NCBI GenBank assembly: GCA_021405325.1
Contig: QWII01000037.1
Span: 1 to 64,000 of the forward strand
Reading direction: 5' to 3'
Source: Caldilinea sp. CFX5
GTDB lineage: Bacteria > Chloroflexota > Anaerolineae > Caldilineales > Caldilineaceae
DNA length: 64,000 nucleotides
This document shows, one piece after another, positions 27,127 through 37,082 of the stretch. Made by a program: the position numbers and the translations under genes. The notes beneath the pieces are model-generated. The model saw only the letters and a program-made list of their open reading frames with translations. It was not told the DNA's origin and did not search any database. Position 1 is the stretch's first letter; each line of letters starts with the position of its first letter.

Positions 27127-29775
27127 ATGAACCATTTTCTCTATACAGGTGCGAAAACCAACCAGATCAGTTTTCCGCTAGGCGGCCTTGGGACAGGCTG
27201 TATTGGCCTGGCCGGCAATGGGCGCTTGCTCGATTGGGAGATTTTTAACCGGCCCAACAAAGGCAGCGTCAATGGCTTTTCCCACTTTGCTATCAAAGCC
27301 GAACGGCAAGGGGCAGCGGCGCCGGGGGCGGTGATCGACGCCCGCGTCCTGCATGGCGATCTACAAGCGCCTTACAATGGGGACTTGCATCTAGGCCGCT
27401 TTGCCGGCTACGGCTTTGGGCCACGCCGCGAATATCTCACCGGTATGCCCCACTTTCAGGCGGTCGATTTTCGGGGCGAATTTCCACTGGCGGAACTCAC
27501 CTTCCGCGATGAAAGCTTCCCCGGCCAGGTGACGTTGACCGCTTTCAATCCCTTTATCCCGCTCAATGACAAAGATTCCGGCATCCCCGCTGCCTTTTTC
27601 GCGTTTTCTGTCAAGAATACGACCGCGGAGACCATCACCTATACCCTGGCCGGCGTTCTGGCTAACCCCTTGCCCAAGCACAACCGTAACACGATTGAAC
27701 AGGTGGATAATCTTCATCTGCTCCATCTGCGCAGCGATGGGGTCGCCGCCGACGCGGTCACCTATGGCGATCTCACGCTGGCGACCGATGCCGACGCGGT
27801 CAGTTGGCAGCAATATTGGTTTCGCGGCGCCTGGTTTGACAGTCTGGAAGTCTACTGGCGCGAGTTCACCACGCCCGGCAAGTTGCCGAATCGCACCTAC
27901 GCACCCCAACAGAGCGGCGAGCGCAACGAAGGCATGTTGGCTGCCCATGTCACCATTGCTCCTGGTCAGAGCGCCCAAGTGCGCTTTGTCATCAGTTGGC
28001 ACTTTCCCAATTGCGAGAACTATTGGAATGCACAAGCGCGCACCGCGGCGGAAAAGGCCGGCATGGCGCCGACCTGGAAAAATTACTATGCCACGCTCTG
28101 GCCGGATTCGCAAGCCAGCGCCCGCTATGCCCTGGGTAACTGGGATCGCCTCTACCAGGAGACGCGCCGCTTTAAGGATGCGCTGTTTGCCTCCAGCCTG
28201 CCTGTGGTTGCGCTCGAAGCCATTTCAGCCAACCTCTCCACCCTGAAGACGCCGACGGTGTTGCGGCTGGCGGATGGCGCCTTTTATGGCTTTGAAGGCT
28301 GTCACCCCAACGAAGGCTGTTGTGAAGGCTCCTGCACCCATGTTTGGAATTACGCCCAAACGCTGCCCTTCCTCTTCCCGGCGTTGGAACGTTCTATGCG
28401 CGCGGCTGACTATCAGTACAATCTACGCCCCGATGGCGGCATGCCCTTCCGCTTGCTGCTGCCGCTGGGCGTTCCACCGGAAGGGGCGCGCATGAATCGC
28501 CCTTGCGCCGATGGTCAATTCGGTGGGGTGATGAAGGTCTACCGCGATTGGAAGATCTGCGGTGATGATGAATGGCTTAAGCGCCTTTGGCCGGCCGTCA
28601 AGCAATCGATTGAATTCGCCTGGCATCCCGATAACGAAGACCGCTGGGACCCTGACAAGACCGGCGTACTCTGGGGGCGCCAACACCACACGCTGGACAT
28701 GGAGTTGTTCGGCCCGAATGCCTGGCTCACCGGCTTCTACTTGGGCGCGCTCAAGGCGGGGGCGGCGATGGCCGAACACCTGGGCGAAACCGAGACCGCC
28801 GCCGCTTACCGCGCCCTCTTCCGCCAAGGCAAAGCGTGGACGGATCAACATCTGTTTAACGGCGAGTATTACCACCAACAGATCGATTTGAAGGATCAAA
28901 CGCTGATCGCACGCTTCGACACCGGCGCCAATGCGCTGGTCGGCGGGTCGGCTATGGCGGCCTATTGGAACGAGGAACACCAGGAGATCAAATACCAGAT
29001 CGGCGAAGGTTGCGAGATCGATCAGGTGTTGGCGCAATGGCATGCCAATCTCTATGGCCTGGGCGAAATCTTCGACCCGCAGCAGCTAAAAATCACTCAT
29101 CGGTCGCTCTTCCGCTACAACTACAAAGCGAACAGCCGCCACGACTACAACCCTTGCCGTGTCTACACCCTCAACGACGAAGGGGGCTTGATCATCGCGG
29201 TCTGGCCCGAGGGCAAGTACAAGCCGATTATCCCGCTGCCTTATGCGCAGGAGACACAAAATGGCTACGAATACGCCGCCGCCATTCAGATGATCCAAAC
29301 CGGTATGATCGACGAAGGCATGGCTGCCATCCAGGCGATCCGCCACCGCTACGATGGCGAAAAGCGCAACCCCTGGAATGAGATCGAGTGTGGCAGCAAC
29401 TATGCCCGTTCGATGGCTGCCTACGCGCTGCTCCTCACCTTTGCCGGCTTCGAGTTCGACATGGTGCACCGTAGCATTGGCTTTCACCCGATTCGCTTTA
29501 CCGATGATCACTTCCGTTGCTTTTGGTCATTGGATAGCGGCTGGGGCGAATTCGCGTTGACCCCAAAGCAGGCGGTGGTGCGTGTCCTCTATGGGCAATT
29601 GCCGCTGAATGCCTTGCGGTTGCCGTTTCTTACGCAACCGGTCGCGGTGACACTGGGTGAGCAACCGGTCGCCTTTCGGCAGAACGATGGCGTAATTTCC
29701 TTTGCCGAGACAAGCACCATCAACGCCGGACAAGCGCTACAGGTGGACTACGCTGAATCGGTTACGCTTACATAA
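27127..29775 (+). CDS. GH116-family glycosidase (bile-acid beta-glucosidase / glucosylceramidase type)
   Basis: 882 residues; the ATG at 27127 follows GAGG at five bases, and the open frame from 27052 is longer only by read-through. The N-terminal beta-sandwich begins [17 protein letters not shown], a GH116 hallmark. The (alpha/alpha)6 catalytic domain has [19 protein letters not shown] (about 400-418) and [19 protein letters not shown] (about 521-539). By comparison from memory with the archaeal enzymes, Glu400 and Asp524 sit where nucleophile and acid/base are expected; this assignment is tentative. No signal peptide, so it acts on imported beta-glycosides or glycolipid in the cytoplasm. 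Followed by a ceramidase-family gene. Confidence 0.9.
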   Translation: MNHFLYTGAKTNQISFPLGGLGTGCIGLAGNGRLLDWEIFNRPNKGSVNGFSHFAIKAERQGAAAPGAVIDARVLHGDLQAPYNGDLHLGRFAGYGFGPRREYLTGMPHFQAVDFRGEFPLAELTFRDESFPGQVTLTAFNPFIPLNDKDSGIPAAFFAFSVKNTTAETITYTLAGVLANPLPKHNRNTIEQVDNLHLLHLRSDGVAADAVTYGDLTLATDADAVSWQQYWFRGAWFDSLEVYWREFTTPGKLPNRTYAPQQSGERNEGMLAAHVTIAPGQSAQVRFVISWHFPNCENYWNAQARTAAEKAGMAPTWKNYYATLWPDSQASARYALGNWDRLYQETRRFKDALFASSLPVVALEAISANLSTLKTPTVLRLADGAFYGFEGCHPNEGCCEGSCTHVWNYAQTLPFLFPALERSMRAADYQYNLRPDGGMPFRLLLPLGVPPEGARMNRPCADGQFGGVMKVYRDWKICGDDEWLKRLWPAVKQSIEFAWHPDNEDRWDPDKTGVLWGRQHHTLDMELFGPNAWLTGFYLGALKAGAAMAEHLGETETAAAYRALFRQGKAWTDQHLFNGEYYHQQIDLKDQTLIARFDTGANALVGGSAMAAYWNEEHQEIKYQIGEGCEIDQVLAQWHANLYGLGEIFDPQQLKITHRSLFRYNYKANSRHDYNPCRVYTLNDEGGLIIAVWPEGKYKPIIPLPYAQETQNGYEYAAAIQMIQTGMIDEGMAAIQAIRHRYDGEKRNPWNEIECGSNYARSMAAYALLLTFAGFEFDMVHRSIGFHPIRFTDDHFRCFWSLDSGWGEFALTPKQAVVRVLYGQLPLNALRLPFLTQPVAVTLGEQPVAFRQNDGVISFAETSTINAGQALQVDYAESVTLT

Positions 29776-29797
29776 GCAAACCCAATGGAGGCATTTT

Positions 29798-31027
29798 ATG
29801 GTTCACCACCTGTCTGCCGGGTATGCCCAACATATCATTACCCCTGGGCTGGACCATCCGGTTTTCCTGGCGGGTTTTGACGCTAATCGGCGCGCCGAAT
29901 GTGTACATGATGACTTGTGGGTGCGTACCTTGGCTTTGGCCTGTGGTGAAACACGCCTAGTGTTGGCCTGTGTGGATGTGATCGGCTTGGGACGTCACCA
30001 CTGCCTCGCCATCCAACAGCAGTTGCAGCAACAGTGGCCGACAGCCGCGCTCATCGTCGCCTGCACCCATACCCACCACGGGCCGGATACGATTGGCCTT
30101 TGGGGGCCGGACCAGACACGCTCCGGCGTCGATCCCCACTATCTGAACGATCTCCAGCAAGCGGTGGTCACTTGTGCGCAGCAAGCCTTGCAGAGTGTAA
30201 CCCCCGTGACCATGCGCACCGCCACGGTTGATGTTCCCGATGTGGTCAAAAACTTTCGCGATCCCGCTATCCTTGACGCCGAATTGACCTGCATTCAGTG
30301 GGTGGATGCCGCCGACAAGGTTTTTGCGACCCTGTTAATTTATCCTTGTCACCCGGAAGCAATGTGGCGTGACAACACGGCCATCACTTCTGATTATGCC
30401 GATGCTTTGCGGCGCACCATCGAAGCGGCGACAGGCGCCCCGGCGCTCTTCGGTGTCGGCGCGCTGGGCGGGATGCTTTCGCCGGACGTGCCGGAACGGA
30501 ACTTCGCCGCCACTGAAGCGATGGGGAAGTTGCTGGGGAACGCAGCCCTTGGCGCTCTGGCCGATAAAGCGGCGCACCCGGTCACCGGATTGACCGTGGC
30601 GCAACGACAATTCACCATTCCCATGACCAATCCGCTCTTTCAGATGGCTGTGGCGAACGGTCTGTTGCCGAATACCTTCCAACCCGATGACACAGTGTTG
30701 ACTGAGGCGAACTTACTCCGTTTGCAAAGCCCCGGCGGGGATCTGCTGCTGGCAACAGTCCCTGGTGAACTGTTGCCCAAATTGGGGTTGGCCTACAAAG
30801 CCCAAATGCGCGCAACCGGCGCTGCCACCGCTGCCATCATCGGGTTAGCTAATGATGAACTGGGCTACATTTTGCCTGCGGAAGATTTTATCTACCCCGA
30901 AAACCCCCTGGAGCCGGGGGAGCATTATGAAGAAACCATGTCCGTCAGCCGCGAAGCAGGGCCATGCTTACTGGCCGCGTTGACAGAACTCCTCGCCCAG
31001 TTGTACCCGTCCCGTAGGGCCGCCTGA
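29798..31027 (+). CDS. neutral ceramidase-family (PF04734-like) amidase
   Basis: 409 residues; the ATG at 29798 has GGAGG upstream. The family signature is clear: AGYAQHIITPGLDHPVFLAG at the N-terminus and the metal-binding block ACTHTHHGPDTIGLWGPD, then CHPEAMWRDNTAITSDYADA and GALGGMLSPD. Ceramidases cleave the N-acyl bond of ceramide with one zinc. No signal peptide is visible, and the Ig-like C-terminal domain of secreted ceramidases is missing. It lies 22 bases after GH116, so the pair could remove glucose and then the acyl chain of glucosylceramide. Many family members act on other, unknown substrates. Confidence 0.85.
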   Translation: MVHHLSAGYAQHIITPGLDHPVFLAGFDANRRAECVHDDLWVRTLALACGETRLVLACVDVIGLGRHHCLAIQQQLQQQWPTAALIVACTHTHHGPDTIGLWGPDQTRSGVDPHYLNDLQQAVVTCAQQALQSVTPVTMRTATVDVPDVVKNFRDPAILDAELTCIQWVDAADKVFATLLIYPCHPEAMWRDNTAITSDYADALRRTIEAATGAPALFGVGALGGMLSPDVPERNFAATEAMGKLLGNAALGALADKAAHPVTGLTVAQRQFTIPMTNPLFQMAVANGLLPNTFQPDDTVLTEANLLRLQSPGGDLLLATVPGELLPKLGLAYKAQMRATGAATAAIIGLANDELGYILPAEDFIYPENPLEPGEHYEETMSVSREAGPCLLAALTELLAQLYPSRRAA

Positions 31028-31112
31028 GTTTAGAGAACGGCCAGCCCTTTGGGAAAACTCTTTTATTGTTTTGCGACGTGGGAACGGTTTTTTAGGCGCC
31101 GCGGCTTTGGTG

Positions 31113-31118
31113 TATACT
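31113..31118 (+). promoter_or_regulatory. possible -10 element (TATACT) before the sulfite-oxidase-like gene
   Basis: TATACT lies 133 bases before the start at 31251 in a 223-base gap; no convincing -35 is seen at the right spacing. The rest of the gap shows nothing recognisable. Confidence 0.3.
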
Positions 31119-31250
31119 AACGGGTGACTTATTTTCAGGAAAGCGTTAACCACGACCCAACAACCTAGCGCGTAGTTGGTTATAACCCATCGGCACACAT
31201 TCATCGAACGATAAATACTGCTCTTTTTGTATTTACCAATGGAGGTAACT

Positions 31251-32423
31251 ATGACTGAGAAGGCTGACTGTACCCAGGCCTGGTTTAAGGACAAGACGCC
31301 GTTCATCGAACATGAGGGAAAGATCTTGGAAACCAGGCTGGAGCTAATGCAAGGCTTTATTACACCGATTCCACACTTTTTTGTCCGCAATGCCTCGCAA
31401 AGCGTCGCCGTCGAAGCCGACGACTGGCGGCTGGTGATTGAAGGCGATGGGGTTGTCCAGCCCATTGCGCTCACCTATCAAGCGATCCTCGCCCTGCCCA
31501 TGCACACCTATTTTGCCTATTTGGAATGCGCCGGCAACCACCGCACCATGTTTGAAGTGGTGCAAGGCAAACCGGCCAAAGGCAACCCATGGAAGACCGG
31601 CGGCGTCAGCAATGGCGAGTGGACCGGCGTCGCCCTGCGCGATGTGTTGCGGCTGGCGGGCATTCAACCGGACGCCAAAGATGTCCTCTTGGTTGGCTTA
31701 GATGAAAAGTCACCGGAAGATGGGTTCCGCCGGTCGATGCCGCTGGAACAGGCGTTGCATCCTGATACGCTGCTGGCCTACGCGCTCAACGGCGAGGTGC
31801 TACCGCGCGATCATGGCTTTCCGTTGCGCGCTGTCGTACCGGGCTGGGTAGGAAGCAGTTGGATCAAGTGGCTGGGACGCATTGTGGTTTCCAAAGAGCG
31901 TTTCTGGGGCCGCAACAACACGACCCAATACGTATTGGTCGGTGATGACTATACACCGGAAGGCGAGGCGCGTGGTCAAGTGGTGACGATACAGACGATC
32001 AAGAGTGCGTTGGCCCTGCCCTGGCCGGCCTCCTTTACACCAGGCCAGCAACGCATTCATGGTTATGCCCATTCGCCCCACGGCAAGATCGCCAAGGTCG
32101 AGTGGAGCGCGGATCGCGGCCAAAACTGGCAACTCGCCACCATTCTAGAGCCACAACTGCAATACTCGTGGGCGCGCTTTGTTTTTCATTGGGAAGCGAC
32201 CCTGGGCGACCATACCTTGATGGTACGCGCCACCGATGTCGCCGGCAACAGCCAACCCGACGAAGTGCCATATAATACCGAGGGCTATCTCTTCAACCAA
32301 CCGTTGCCCCACCCTGTTACCGTCCTCACCGAACTGCCAACGCCCAACCTGGCGCCAACTTTCCCACCCCGTCCGGAAATGCAGGAACCGCTGCCGGAAC
32401 CCGTGTGGGGGTGGCAAATTTGA
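31251..32423 (+). CDS. sulfite-oxidase-family molybdopterin enzyme
   Basis: 390 residues; the ATG at 31251 has GGAGG five bases upstream. A molybdopterin-binding domain covers about 35-245, with the molybdenum-ligating Cys93 in AYLECAGNHR and GGVSNGEWTGVALRDVL, and HGFPLRAVVPGWVGSSWIKW. A Mo-co dimerisation domain covers about 260-360. There is no heme b5 domain and no Tat signal, unlike periplasmic bacterial sulfite dehydrogenases, so it is cytoplasmic or exported by another route. The physiological substrate and electron acceptor are unknown. Confidence 0.9.
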   Translation: MTEKADCTQAWFKDKTPFIEHEGKILETRLELMQGFITPIPHFFVRNASQSVAVEADDWRLVIEGDGVVQPIALTYQAILALPMHTYFAYLECAGNHRTMFEVVQGKPAKGNPWKTGGVSNGEWTGVALRDVLRLAGIQPDAKDVLLVGLDEKSPEDGFRRSMPLEQALHPDTLLAYALNGEVLPRDHGFPLRAVVPGWVGSSWIKWLGRIVVSKERFWGRNNTTQYVLVGDDYTPEGEARGQVVTIQTIKSALALPWPASFTPGQQRIHGYAHSPHGKIAKVEWSADRGQNWQLATILEPQLQYSWARFVFHWEATLGDHTLMVRATDVAGNSQPDEVPYNTEGYLFNQPLPHPVTVLTELPTPNLAPTFPPRPEMQEPLPEPVWGWQI

Positions 32424-32451
32424 TGACAGACAACAGGATTGAAATCCTGCC

Positions 32452-32523
32452 CTAACAGCGAGAAGCCGCCTCAGCGGCTGGTTCAAGGTTATACCAGCCG
32501 CTGAGGCGGCTTCTCGCTGTTAG
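32452..32523. repeat. 30-base perfect inverted repeat between convergent genes
   Basis: Arms 32452-32481 and 32494-32523, 12-base loop, stem beginning CTAACAGCGAGAAGCCGCCT. Flanking GGATTGAAATCC and GGTTTTAACC could extend the structure. It lies between the convergent sulfite-oxidase-like gene and the ribose-type binding protein, so it could terminate transcription from both sides; no T-tract is present. Confidence 0.88.
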
Positions 32524-32571
32524 CAGGGGGTTTTAACCCCTCTGGCTGGCTTACCGCACTTACCGCACTTC

Positions 32572-33570
32572 TTACTGCACTTCGCTAATCCGTTCGGCTT
32601 CGTTGATGTTCTCGGCGGTGATCATCTTGGGGGTGATGAAGATCACGTCATTCTCCGGCGTTGTGCCGTTGTTGATGAAGTCCAGCAGGGTGCGTAGGGA
32701 GGTGCGGGTCTGTTCGCCAGGGAACTGTTCGACCGAACCATAGAGCGAACCATCCTGCACGGCCTTGATCGCTTCGGGCAGGGCGTCATAGCCGATGATC
32801 GGAATGTCCAACCCGGCCGCTTTGACTGCTTCGGCGGCGCCCAACGCCATGTCATCATTGGCGGCGACAATAGCATCCGGGTTCGGCGTGGCGCCTAGGC
32901 AGCTTTCGGTCACTTTCAGGCCGTCGGCGCGGTTGAAGTTGCCCGTCTGCTGGCAGGGAATGGTGAAGTTGCCCGCTGGGTCGATGATGTTGTGCAAGCC
33001 CTGACCGCGATCAATGGCGGGTGACGCGCCTGGTGTGCCTTGTAGTTCAAAGATCACGCCGCCGTCGGGGAAGAGTTCGAGCAACGCCTGCCCTTGCGCC
33101 TCACCGCCCAAGACATTTTCGGCGCCGACGTGGGCCAACAAGCCAGTGACCCCTTCCGCGCGGCGATCCACCGTCACCACCGGGATACCGGCATCCACCA
33201 CCGCTTGAATCACCTCAACCAAGCCTTCGGTCGTGCGCGGGCTGACGATCAAGCCGTCCAACTTCTGGGCAATGACCGATTCGAGGTCAGCGGCCTGCTT
33301 TTCGGTGTTGTCCTGGCCGTCGAGGGTGATGATCTCGACGTTGCCCAACTTGGCCGCCTCATCGCGCACCTGCTTTTCCATGTGGACAAAGAAGGGGAAG
33401 GCCAGGCCGGGGATCGAGAAGCCGATCTTGTAGACTTTGGCTTCGGCGGCGGCCGGTTCCGCCGGCGCGGCTTCCTCGCTTGCCGGGGCCGATCCGCCCG
33501 GACAAGCTGCCAACACCATCGCCAAGACGACGAGGATGCTGAAGAGGGTGAATATGCGTGTTTTTCTCAT
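32572..33570 (-). CDS. ribose-type sugar-binding lipoprotein (RbsB-like)
   Basis: 332 residues of the periplasmic-binding protein type I fold. Signal peptide with lipobox LAAC (Cys23); mature domain starts KVYKIGFSIPGLAFPFFVHM, with DGLIVSPRTTEGLVEVIQA, VDAGIPVVTVDRRAEG, DAIVAANDDMALGA and IIGYDALPEAI, all landmarks of the RbsB group. Last gene of the leftward operon ATPase - permease - NUDIX - binding protein. It captures a monosaccharide, probably an aldose, for the permease at 34362. Confidence 0.92.
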   Translation of the reverse strand: MRKTRIFTLFSILVVLAMVLAACPGGSAPASEEAAPAEPAAAEAKVYKIGFSIPGLAFPFFVHMEKQVRDEAAKLGNVEIITLDGQDNTEKQAADLESVIAQKLDGLIVSPRTTEGLVEVIQAVVDAGIPVVTVDRRAEGVTGLLAHVGAENVLGGEAQGQALLELFPDGGVIFELQGTPGASPAIDRGQGLHNIIDPAGNFTIPCQQTGNFNRADGLKVTESCLGATPNPDAIVAANDDMALGAAEAVKAAGLDIPIIGYDALPEAIKAVQDGSLYGSVEQFPGEQTRTSLRTLLDFINNGTTPENDVIFITPKMITAENINEAERISEVQ

Positions 33571-33610
33571 AGAAATGGTCTCCTTTGGTGAGAAATTGAG
33601 CCTGTTATGA

Positions 33611-33761
33611 AGGAGACGCTGTCAGCCGATTTGGGGAACGAATTGAACGGATTCCCTTTGCCGCAATCCGTTCTAGAGCAGCCTTTAGAACGGATTGTGG
33701 GCGTACTATTTTGTTCAATCGCGCCCAAAGGGTCCCGCCGAGTCCGTTGGCAGCGTCTCCT
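33611..33761. repeat. nested inverted repeats before the RbsB-like gene
   Basis: Outer arms AGGAGACGCTG (33611-33621) and its complement (33751-33761) enclose an inner hairpin with 12-base arms CAATCCGTTCTA (33664-33675) and its complement (33686-33697). It fills most of the gap between NUDIX and binding-protein genes. The outer left arm AGGAGA lies upstream of the start in the opposite sense and is not the ribosome site. Confidence 0.75.
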
Positions 33762-33783
33762 GCGTAACATGAATTACTGAATC

Positions 33784-34308
33784 TTATCTTCCGCGTAACC
33801 GATTGCGTAGGTTACGGATTGGCACGCCAAGCAAGAAGCCGATGGCTTGCCACTTGGCTAGCAACTGCGTCCGTTTCACCGGCAACTCAGTGGCAAAACG
33901 GGTGTCGTCGATGATCGCGCGTGCAAACGACAAAGTGCGCTTGGGCAACTGATCGACGGCGAACCATTCCACCGCCACGGCTTCCCAACTATGTTCCTTG
34001 CTATCACCACTGACCACATAGCCGACATAGGCGTAGACCAAAGCCCCCCCATTCGGCAATTGTGGCCGCCAGTATTCCCCCAGATATTGGTCTATGGCGA
34101 CGGTGAAACCGGTCTCTTCCAACGCTTCCCGTTGGGCTGCCGCCTCTGCTGTTTCGTCGGCTTCTATGCGCCCGCCAGGGACAGTCCACACGCGGATATC
34201 CTCCCGCTTGATCAGTAGCGTTTGGCTGCAATCAGGGTTAAAGATGACAACCTGCGCACCACGCGTCGGCATTGGCGATTGCGTCCTTTCGGCGTTATGG
34301 GTAGTCAT
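33784..34308 (-). CDS. NUDIX hydrolase
   Basis: 174 residues with a complete Nudix box (GRIEADETAEAAAQREALEE with TG following: G-x5-E-x7-REUxEExGU). It hydrolyses a nucleoside diphosphate linked to another moiety with Mg2+; substrate unknown. It is embedded within the ribose-type ABC operon between permease and binding-protein genes, an unusual place, and could act on ADP-ribose, but that is a guess. No clear ribosome-binding site; an inverted repeat immediately precedes the start. Confidence 0.88.
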   Translation of the reverse strand: MTTHNAERTQSPMPTRGAQVVIFNPDCSQTLLIKREDIRVWTVPGGRIEADETAEAAAQREALEETGFTVAIDQYLGEYWRPQLPNGGALVYAYVGYVVSGDSKEHSWEAVAVEWFAVDQLPKRTLSFARAIIDDTRFATELPVKRTQLLAKWQAIGFLLGVPIRNLRNRLRGR

Positions 34309-34312
34309 ATCC

Positions 34313-34366
34313 GGTAGTAAAGAGTTCAGTCTTTGGGGGCGATGGAAGACTAAAGTCTTTACTACC
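34313..34366. repeat. inverted repeat containing the stop codon of the permease gene
   Basis: 21-base arms (34313-34333 GGTAGTAAAGAGTTCAGTCTT, and 34346-34366) with three mismatches, loop 12 bases. The TAG stop of the RbsC-like gene (34362-34364, minus strand) lies in the right arm, and the NUDIX start is five bases beyond the left arm. Confidence 0.82.
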
Positions 34367-35387
34367 GTCGGCGTCGCTTGATCATTTGGTCGAAGTAAAC
34401 CGCAAAGACGATGATCAACCCGACAACGATCTGCTGGTAATAGGGATTAACATTGAGCAGCGTCAACCCATTCGACAGCACCCCGATCAGCAGAACGCCT
34501 ACGATGGTACCAAAAATGCCCCCCTCGCCGCCGAAGAGGCTGGTGCCGCCGATGACCACGCCGGCGATCACCGTTAATTCATAACCGACGCCCGCCACCT
34601 GTTCCGCCGAGTTGAGGCGCGATGAGAGCAGAAAGCCCGAAAAGCCGGCAAAGAAGCCGCTGATGATGTAGACACTCATCAACAAACTGCCGGTTTTCAA
34701 CCCCGACAGCCGCGCTGCTTCCAGGTTGCCGCCAATGGCGTAGATGTGGCGGCCATAGCGGCTATAGCGCAGCACAATAAACCCCAGCACCGCACAGGTC
34801 AAAAAGATAATCACCGGGATCGGCACCGGTCCGATAAAGCCCTGGCCCAAGACCTTATACTCATCGCGAAACGCACTAATGGGCTGGCCGCCCGACCAGA
34901 GCAGCGCCGCCCCGCGAAAGGCCGACATCCCTCCCAGCGTCACAATAAACGGCGGCACCTTGAGCTTGCTAATCGTCACCCCTTGCAACCACCCGGCCAG
35001 CACCCCCACCGCAATCGCCGCTGCAATCGCCGCCGGAACGCCATAGCCCGCCGACTCCCCCGCCGCGCCGACGCTCAACAGGCCGCGCCCGCCTTTCTCC
35101 ACCGACGCCGCCACCAGCCCCGCAAGGGCCAGCACCGAGCCAATCGACAGATCGATGCCGCCGGTCAGAATGACAAAGGTCATGCCCACCGCCAACAAGC
35201 CATAGATCGAGACCTGGCGCAACACATTAAAGATATTGCGCTGTGACAAAAAGGCCGGCTCCAGCCAGGCAAAGATAATACAGATCAAGATCAAGACCAA
35301 CAGCGCGCCAAATTGCCCATAGAAGGCCACCCAGTCGCGCGATTGCGGTTTCGTCGTCCCTTGTACAATTGCATGTTTGGTGGTCAC
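34362..35387 (-). CDS. ribose-type sugar ABC permease (RbsC-like)
   Basis: 341 residues with about ten hydrophobic segments. Family landmarks: FLSQRNIFNVLRQVSIYGLL, GMTFVILTGGIDLSIGSVLA, TLGGMSAFRGAALLWSGG, YAIGGNLEAARLSG, and ViGGTSLFGGEGGIFGTIVG. Inner-membrane partner of the double ATPase at 35475 and the binding protein at 32572. Its last codons fall in a hairpin that continues into the intergenic space. Confidence 0.93.
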   Translation of the reverse strand: MTTKHAIVQGTTKPQSRDWVAFYGQFGALLVLILICIIFAWLEPAFLSQRNIFNVLRQVSIYGLLAVGMTFVILTGGIDLSIGSVLALAGLVAASVEKGGRGLLSVGAAGESAGYGVPAAIAAAIAVGVLAGWLQGVTISKLKVPPFIVTLGGMSAFRGAALLWSGGQPISAFRDEYKVLGQGFIGPVPIPVIIFLTCAVLGFIVLRYSRYGRHIYAIGGNLEAARLSGLKTGSLLMSVYIISGFFAGFSGFLLSSRLNSAEQVAGVGYELTVIAGVVIGGTSLFGGEGGIFGTIVGVLLIGVLSNGLTLLNVNPYYQQIVVGLIIVFAVYFDQMIKRRRR

Positions 35388-35415
35388 AGTAAATTCCTAT
35401 ATCGTTAATGGCGAA

Positions 35416-35492
35416 ACACAACAACGGATTTAGGAAGCAACGGATTTGCGGTAGGGTAAAAAATCCGTTGCTTCCTAAATCCGTTGTTGTGT
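35416..35492. repeat. 32-base perfect inverted repeat overlapping the ATPase stop codon
   Basis: Arms 35416-35447 and 35461-35492 pair without mismatch around a 13-base loop. Each arm holds the word CGGATTTAGG twice over in variant form (ACGGATTTAGGAAG, ACGGATTT). The TAG stop of the RbsA-like gene (35475-35477) lies inside the right arm, so its last residues GTQQRI are encoded by the repeat. It lies between ATPase and permease genes. Confidence 0.9.
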
Positions 35493-37082
35493 CCCCGCGT
35501 TCTCGATCACCGCCGCCGGCCGTTGCGTGCAATAGTGCATCAAGCTTTCCAGCGACGCCGCGGCCCGATCCAGCACCCCTGTCACCCGGCCCTCGCAGAT
35601 GCAGACCATGCGGTCACACATCGCCAGCAGTTCGGGAAATTCGGAAGAGATCATGATGATGCTGACGCCGCTGGTCGCCAGTTGTTGCATGAGATCATAG
35701 ATTTCGGACTTGGCGCCTACATCGATGCCGCGGGTGGGTTCGTCAAGGATCAGAATCTTGGGTTGCAACATGAGCCATTTGGCGATGACGACCTTCTGCT
35801 GGTTGCCGCCGCTCAGGTTGACCACCTGGCGCTCAATGCCGGGCGTGCGAATTTGGAAGCGCTGCACATACTCTGTCACCTGTCGCGCCTCGGCGGCCAA
35901 GCGGACAAAGCCCAGGTTGGTAAAGCTCGCCAGATTCGCCAACGTCATATTGTGGCGCACGGCCAGCCCTAGGATTAACCCCTGCCCCTTGCGATCCTCC
36001 GGCACCAGACCAATGCCCAGGCGGATGGCATCCAGCGGCGAATGAATCTGCACCGGTTGCCCTTCGATCAAAATTTCGCCGCTGTCGCGTGGATCGGCGC
36101 CAAAGATGGTGCGCACCAACTCCGTCCGCCCTGCGCCCACCAGCCCTGCCAAGCCCAAAATTTCGCCGCGGCGCAGTTCAAAGCTCACATTACGCAATAC
36201 TTCAGCGTTGGGGTTTTGGGCATTCCCGTGGCGGGAAAGGTTGCGTACTGCCAACACCATGTCCCGCTGGTCTGCGGTCGGCGTTGTCGTCGGCGTGGCC
36301 GCTTTGTGAAAGAAAGTTTCCAGCGACCGGCCAACCATCATACGGATCAGGTCATCTTTGCTGGTATTTTCGACCGCGACATCGCCCACATGCTTGCCAT
36401 CGCGCAGCACCGTGACCCGGTCACAGATTTGCAGCACCTCTTCCAGGCGGTGCGAAATAAAGATGATGCCGATGCCGTTCTGCTTCATCTCGTCGATCAA
36501 CTGGAAGAGCGTCGCCACCTCGGCTTCACTCAGCGATGAGGTCGGCTCGTCCATGATGATCACCTTGACCTGGCGCGAAATGGTCTTGGCGATCTCCACC
36601 ATCTGCTGCTCGGCTACCGAGAGATTGCGCACAATGGCCGTGGGCGAGAGATTTAACTTGAGATGATCGAGGAGTTCTTGTGTCTGCTGTTGCAAGCGGC
36701 GGCGGCTGAAGAAGAAGCGCGGCCCCGGTTCGCGCCCGATAAAAATATTCTCCATCACCGTCAGGTTCAGCATCAGGTTGAGTTCTTGATAGATGATGGC
36801 AATGCCAAGTTCCTGGGCGTGGTGTGGATTCTGGATCTGAATCGGGCGTCCTTCAAAGTAGATTTCGCCCTGGTCGATGCTATAGACGCCGGAGAGGATC
36901 TTCATCAAGGTCGATTTACCGGCGCCATTCTGGCCGATCAACCCTAGCACTTCGCCGGGGCGGACCTGTAAGCTGACGTTATCCAGCGCCTGCACGCCCG
37001 GAAAGGATTTGTGGACTTGTTTCATCCACAACAGCGCACGTTGTGCCGATCGCGGTTCGCCAGTTTGCCCATTGCTCTGCAT
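35475..37082 (-). CDS. ribose-type sugar ABC double ATPase (RbsA-like)
   Basis: 535 residues, two fused nucleotide-binding domains. Domain 1: Walker A GQNGAGKST (50-58), signature LSVAEQQMVEIAK, Walker B VIIMDEPTSSL. Domain 2: degenerate Walker A GLVGAGRTE, signature LSGGNQQKVVIAKWL, Walker B ILILDEPTRGIDVG. The degenerate second Walker A is normal for this family. First gene of the operon; energises the RbsC-like permease. The C-terminus is slightly extended into the hairpin at 35416-35492. Confidence 0.94.
   Translation of the reverse strand: MQSNGQTGEPRSAQRALLWMKQVHKSFPGVQALDNVSLQVRPGEVLGLIGQNGAGKSTLMKILSGVYSIDQGEIYFEGRPIQIQNPHHAQELGIAIIYQELNLMLNLTVMENIFIGREPGPRFFFSRRRLQQQTQELLDHLKLNLSPTAIVRNLSVAEQQMVEIAKTISRQVKVIIMDEPTSSLSEAEVATLFQLIDEMKQNGIGIIFISHRLEEVLQICDRVTVLRDGKHVGDVAVENTSKDDLIRMMVGRSLETFFHKAATPTTTPTADQRDMVLAVRNLSRHGNAQNPNAEVLRNVSFELRRGEILGLAGLVGAGRTELVRTIFGADPRDSGEILIEGQPVQIHSPLDAIRLGIGLVPEDRKGQGLILGLAVRHNMTLANLASFTNLGFVRLAAEARQVTEYVQRFQIRTPGIERQVVNLSGGNQQKVVIAKWLMLQPKILILDEPTRGIDVGAKSEIYDLMQQLATSGVSIIMISSEFPELLAMCDRMVCICEGRVTGVLDRAAASLESLMHYCTQRPAAVIENAGTQQRI

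Noticed and set aside
27127..31027. Firm assignment as a sphingolipid degradation pathway
   Set aside because: Family membership does not fix the substrate and both proteins lack export signals; kept only as a hypothesis.
32452..32523. Classical Rho-independent terminator
   Set aside because: A strong stem, but no T-tract on either strand; kept as an inverted repeat with possible terminator function.
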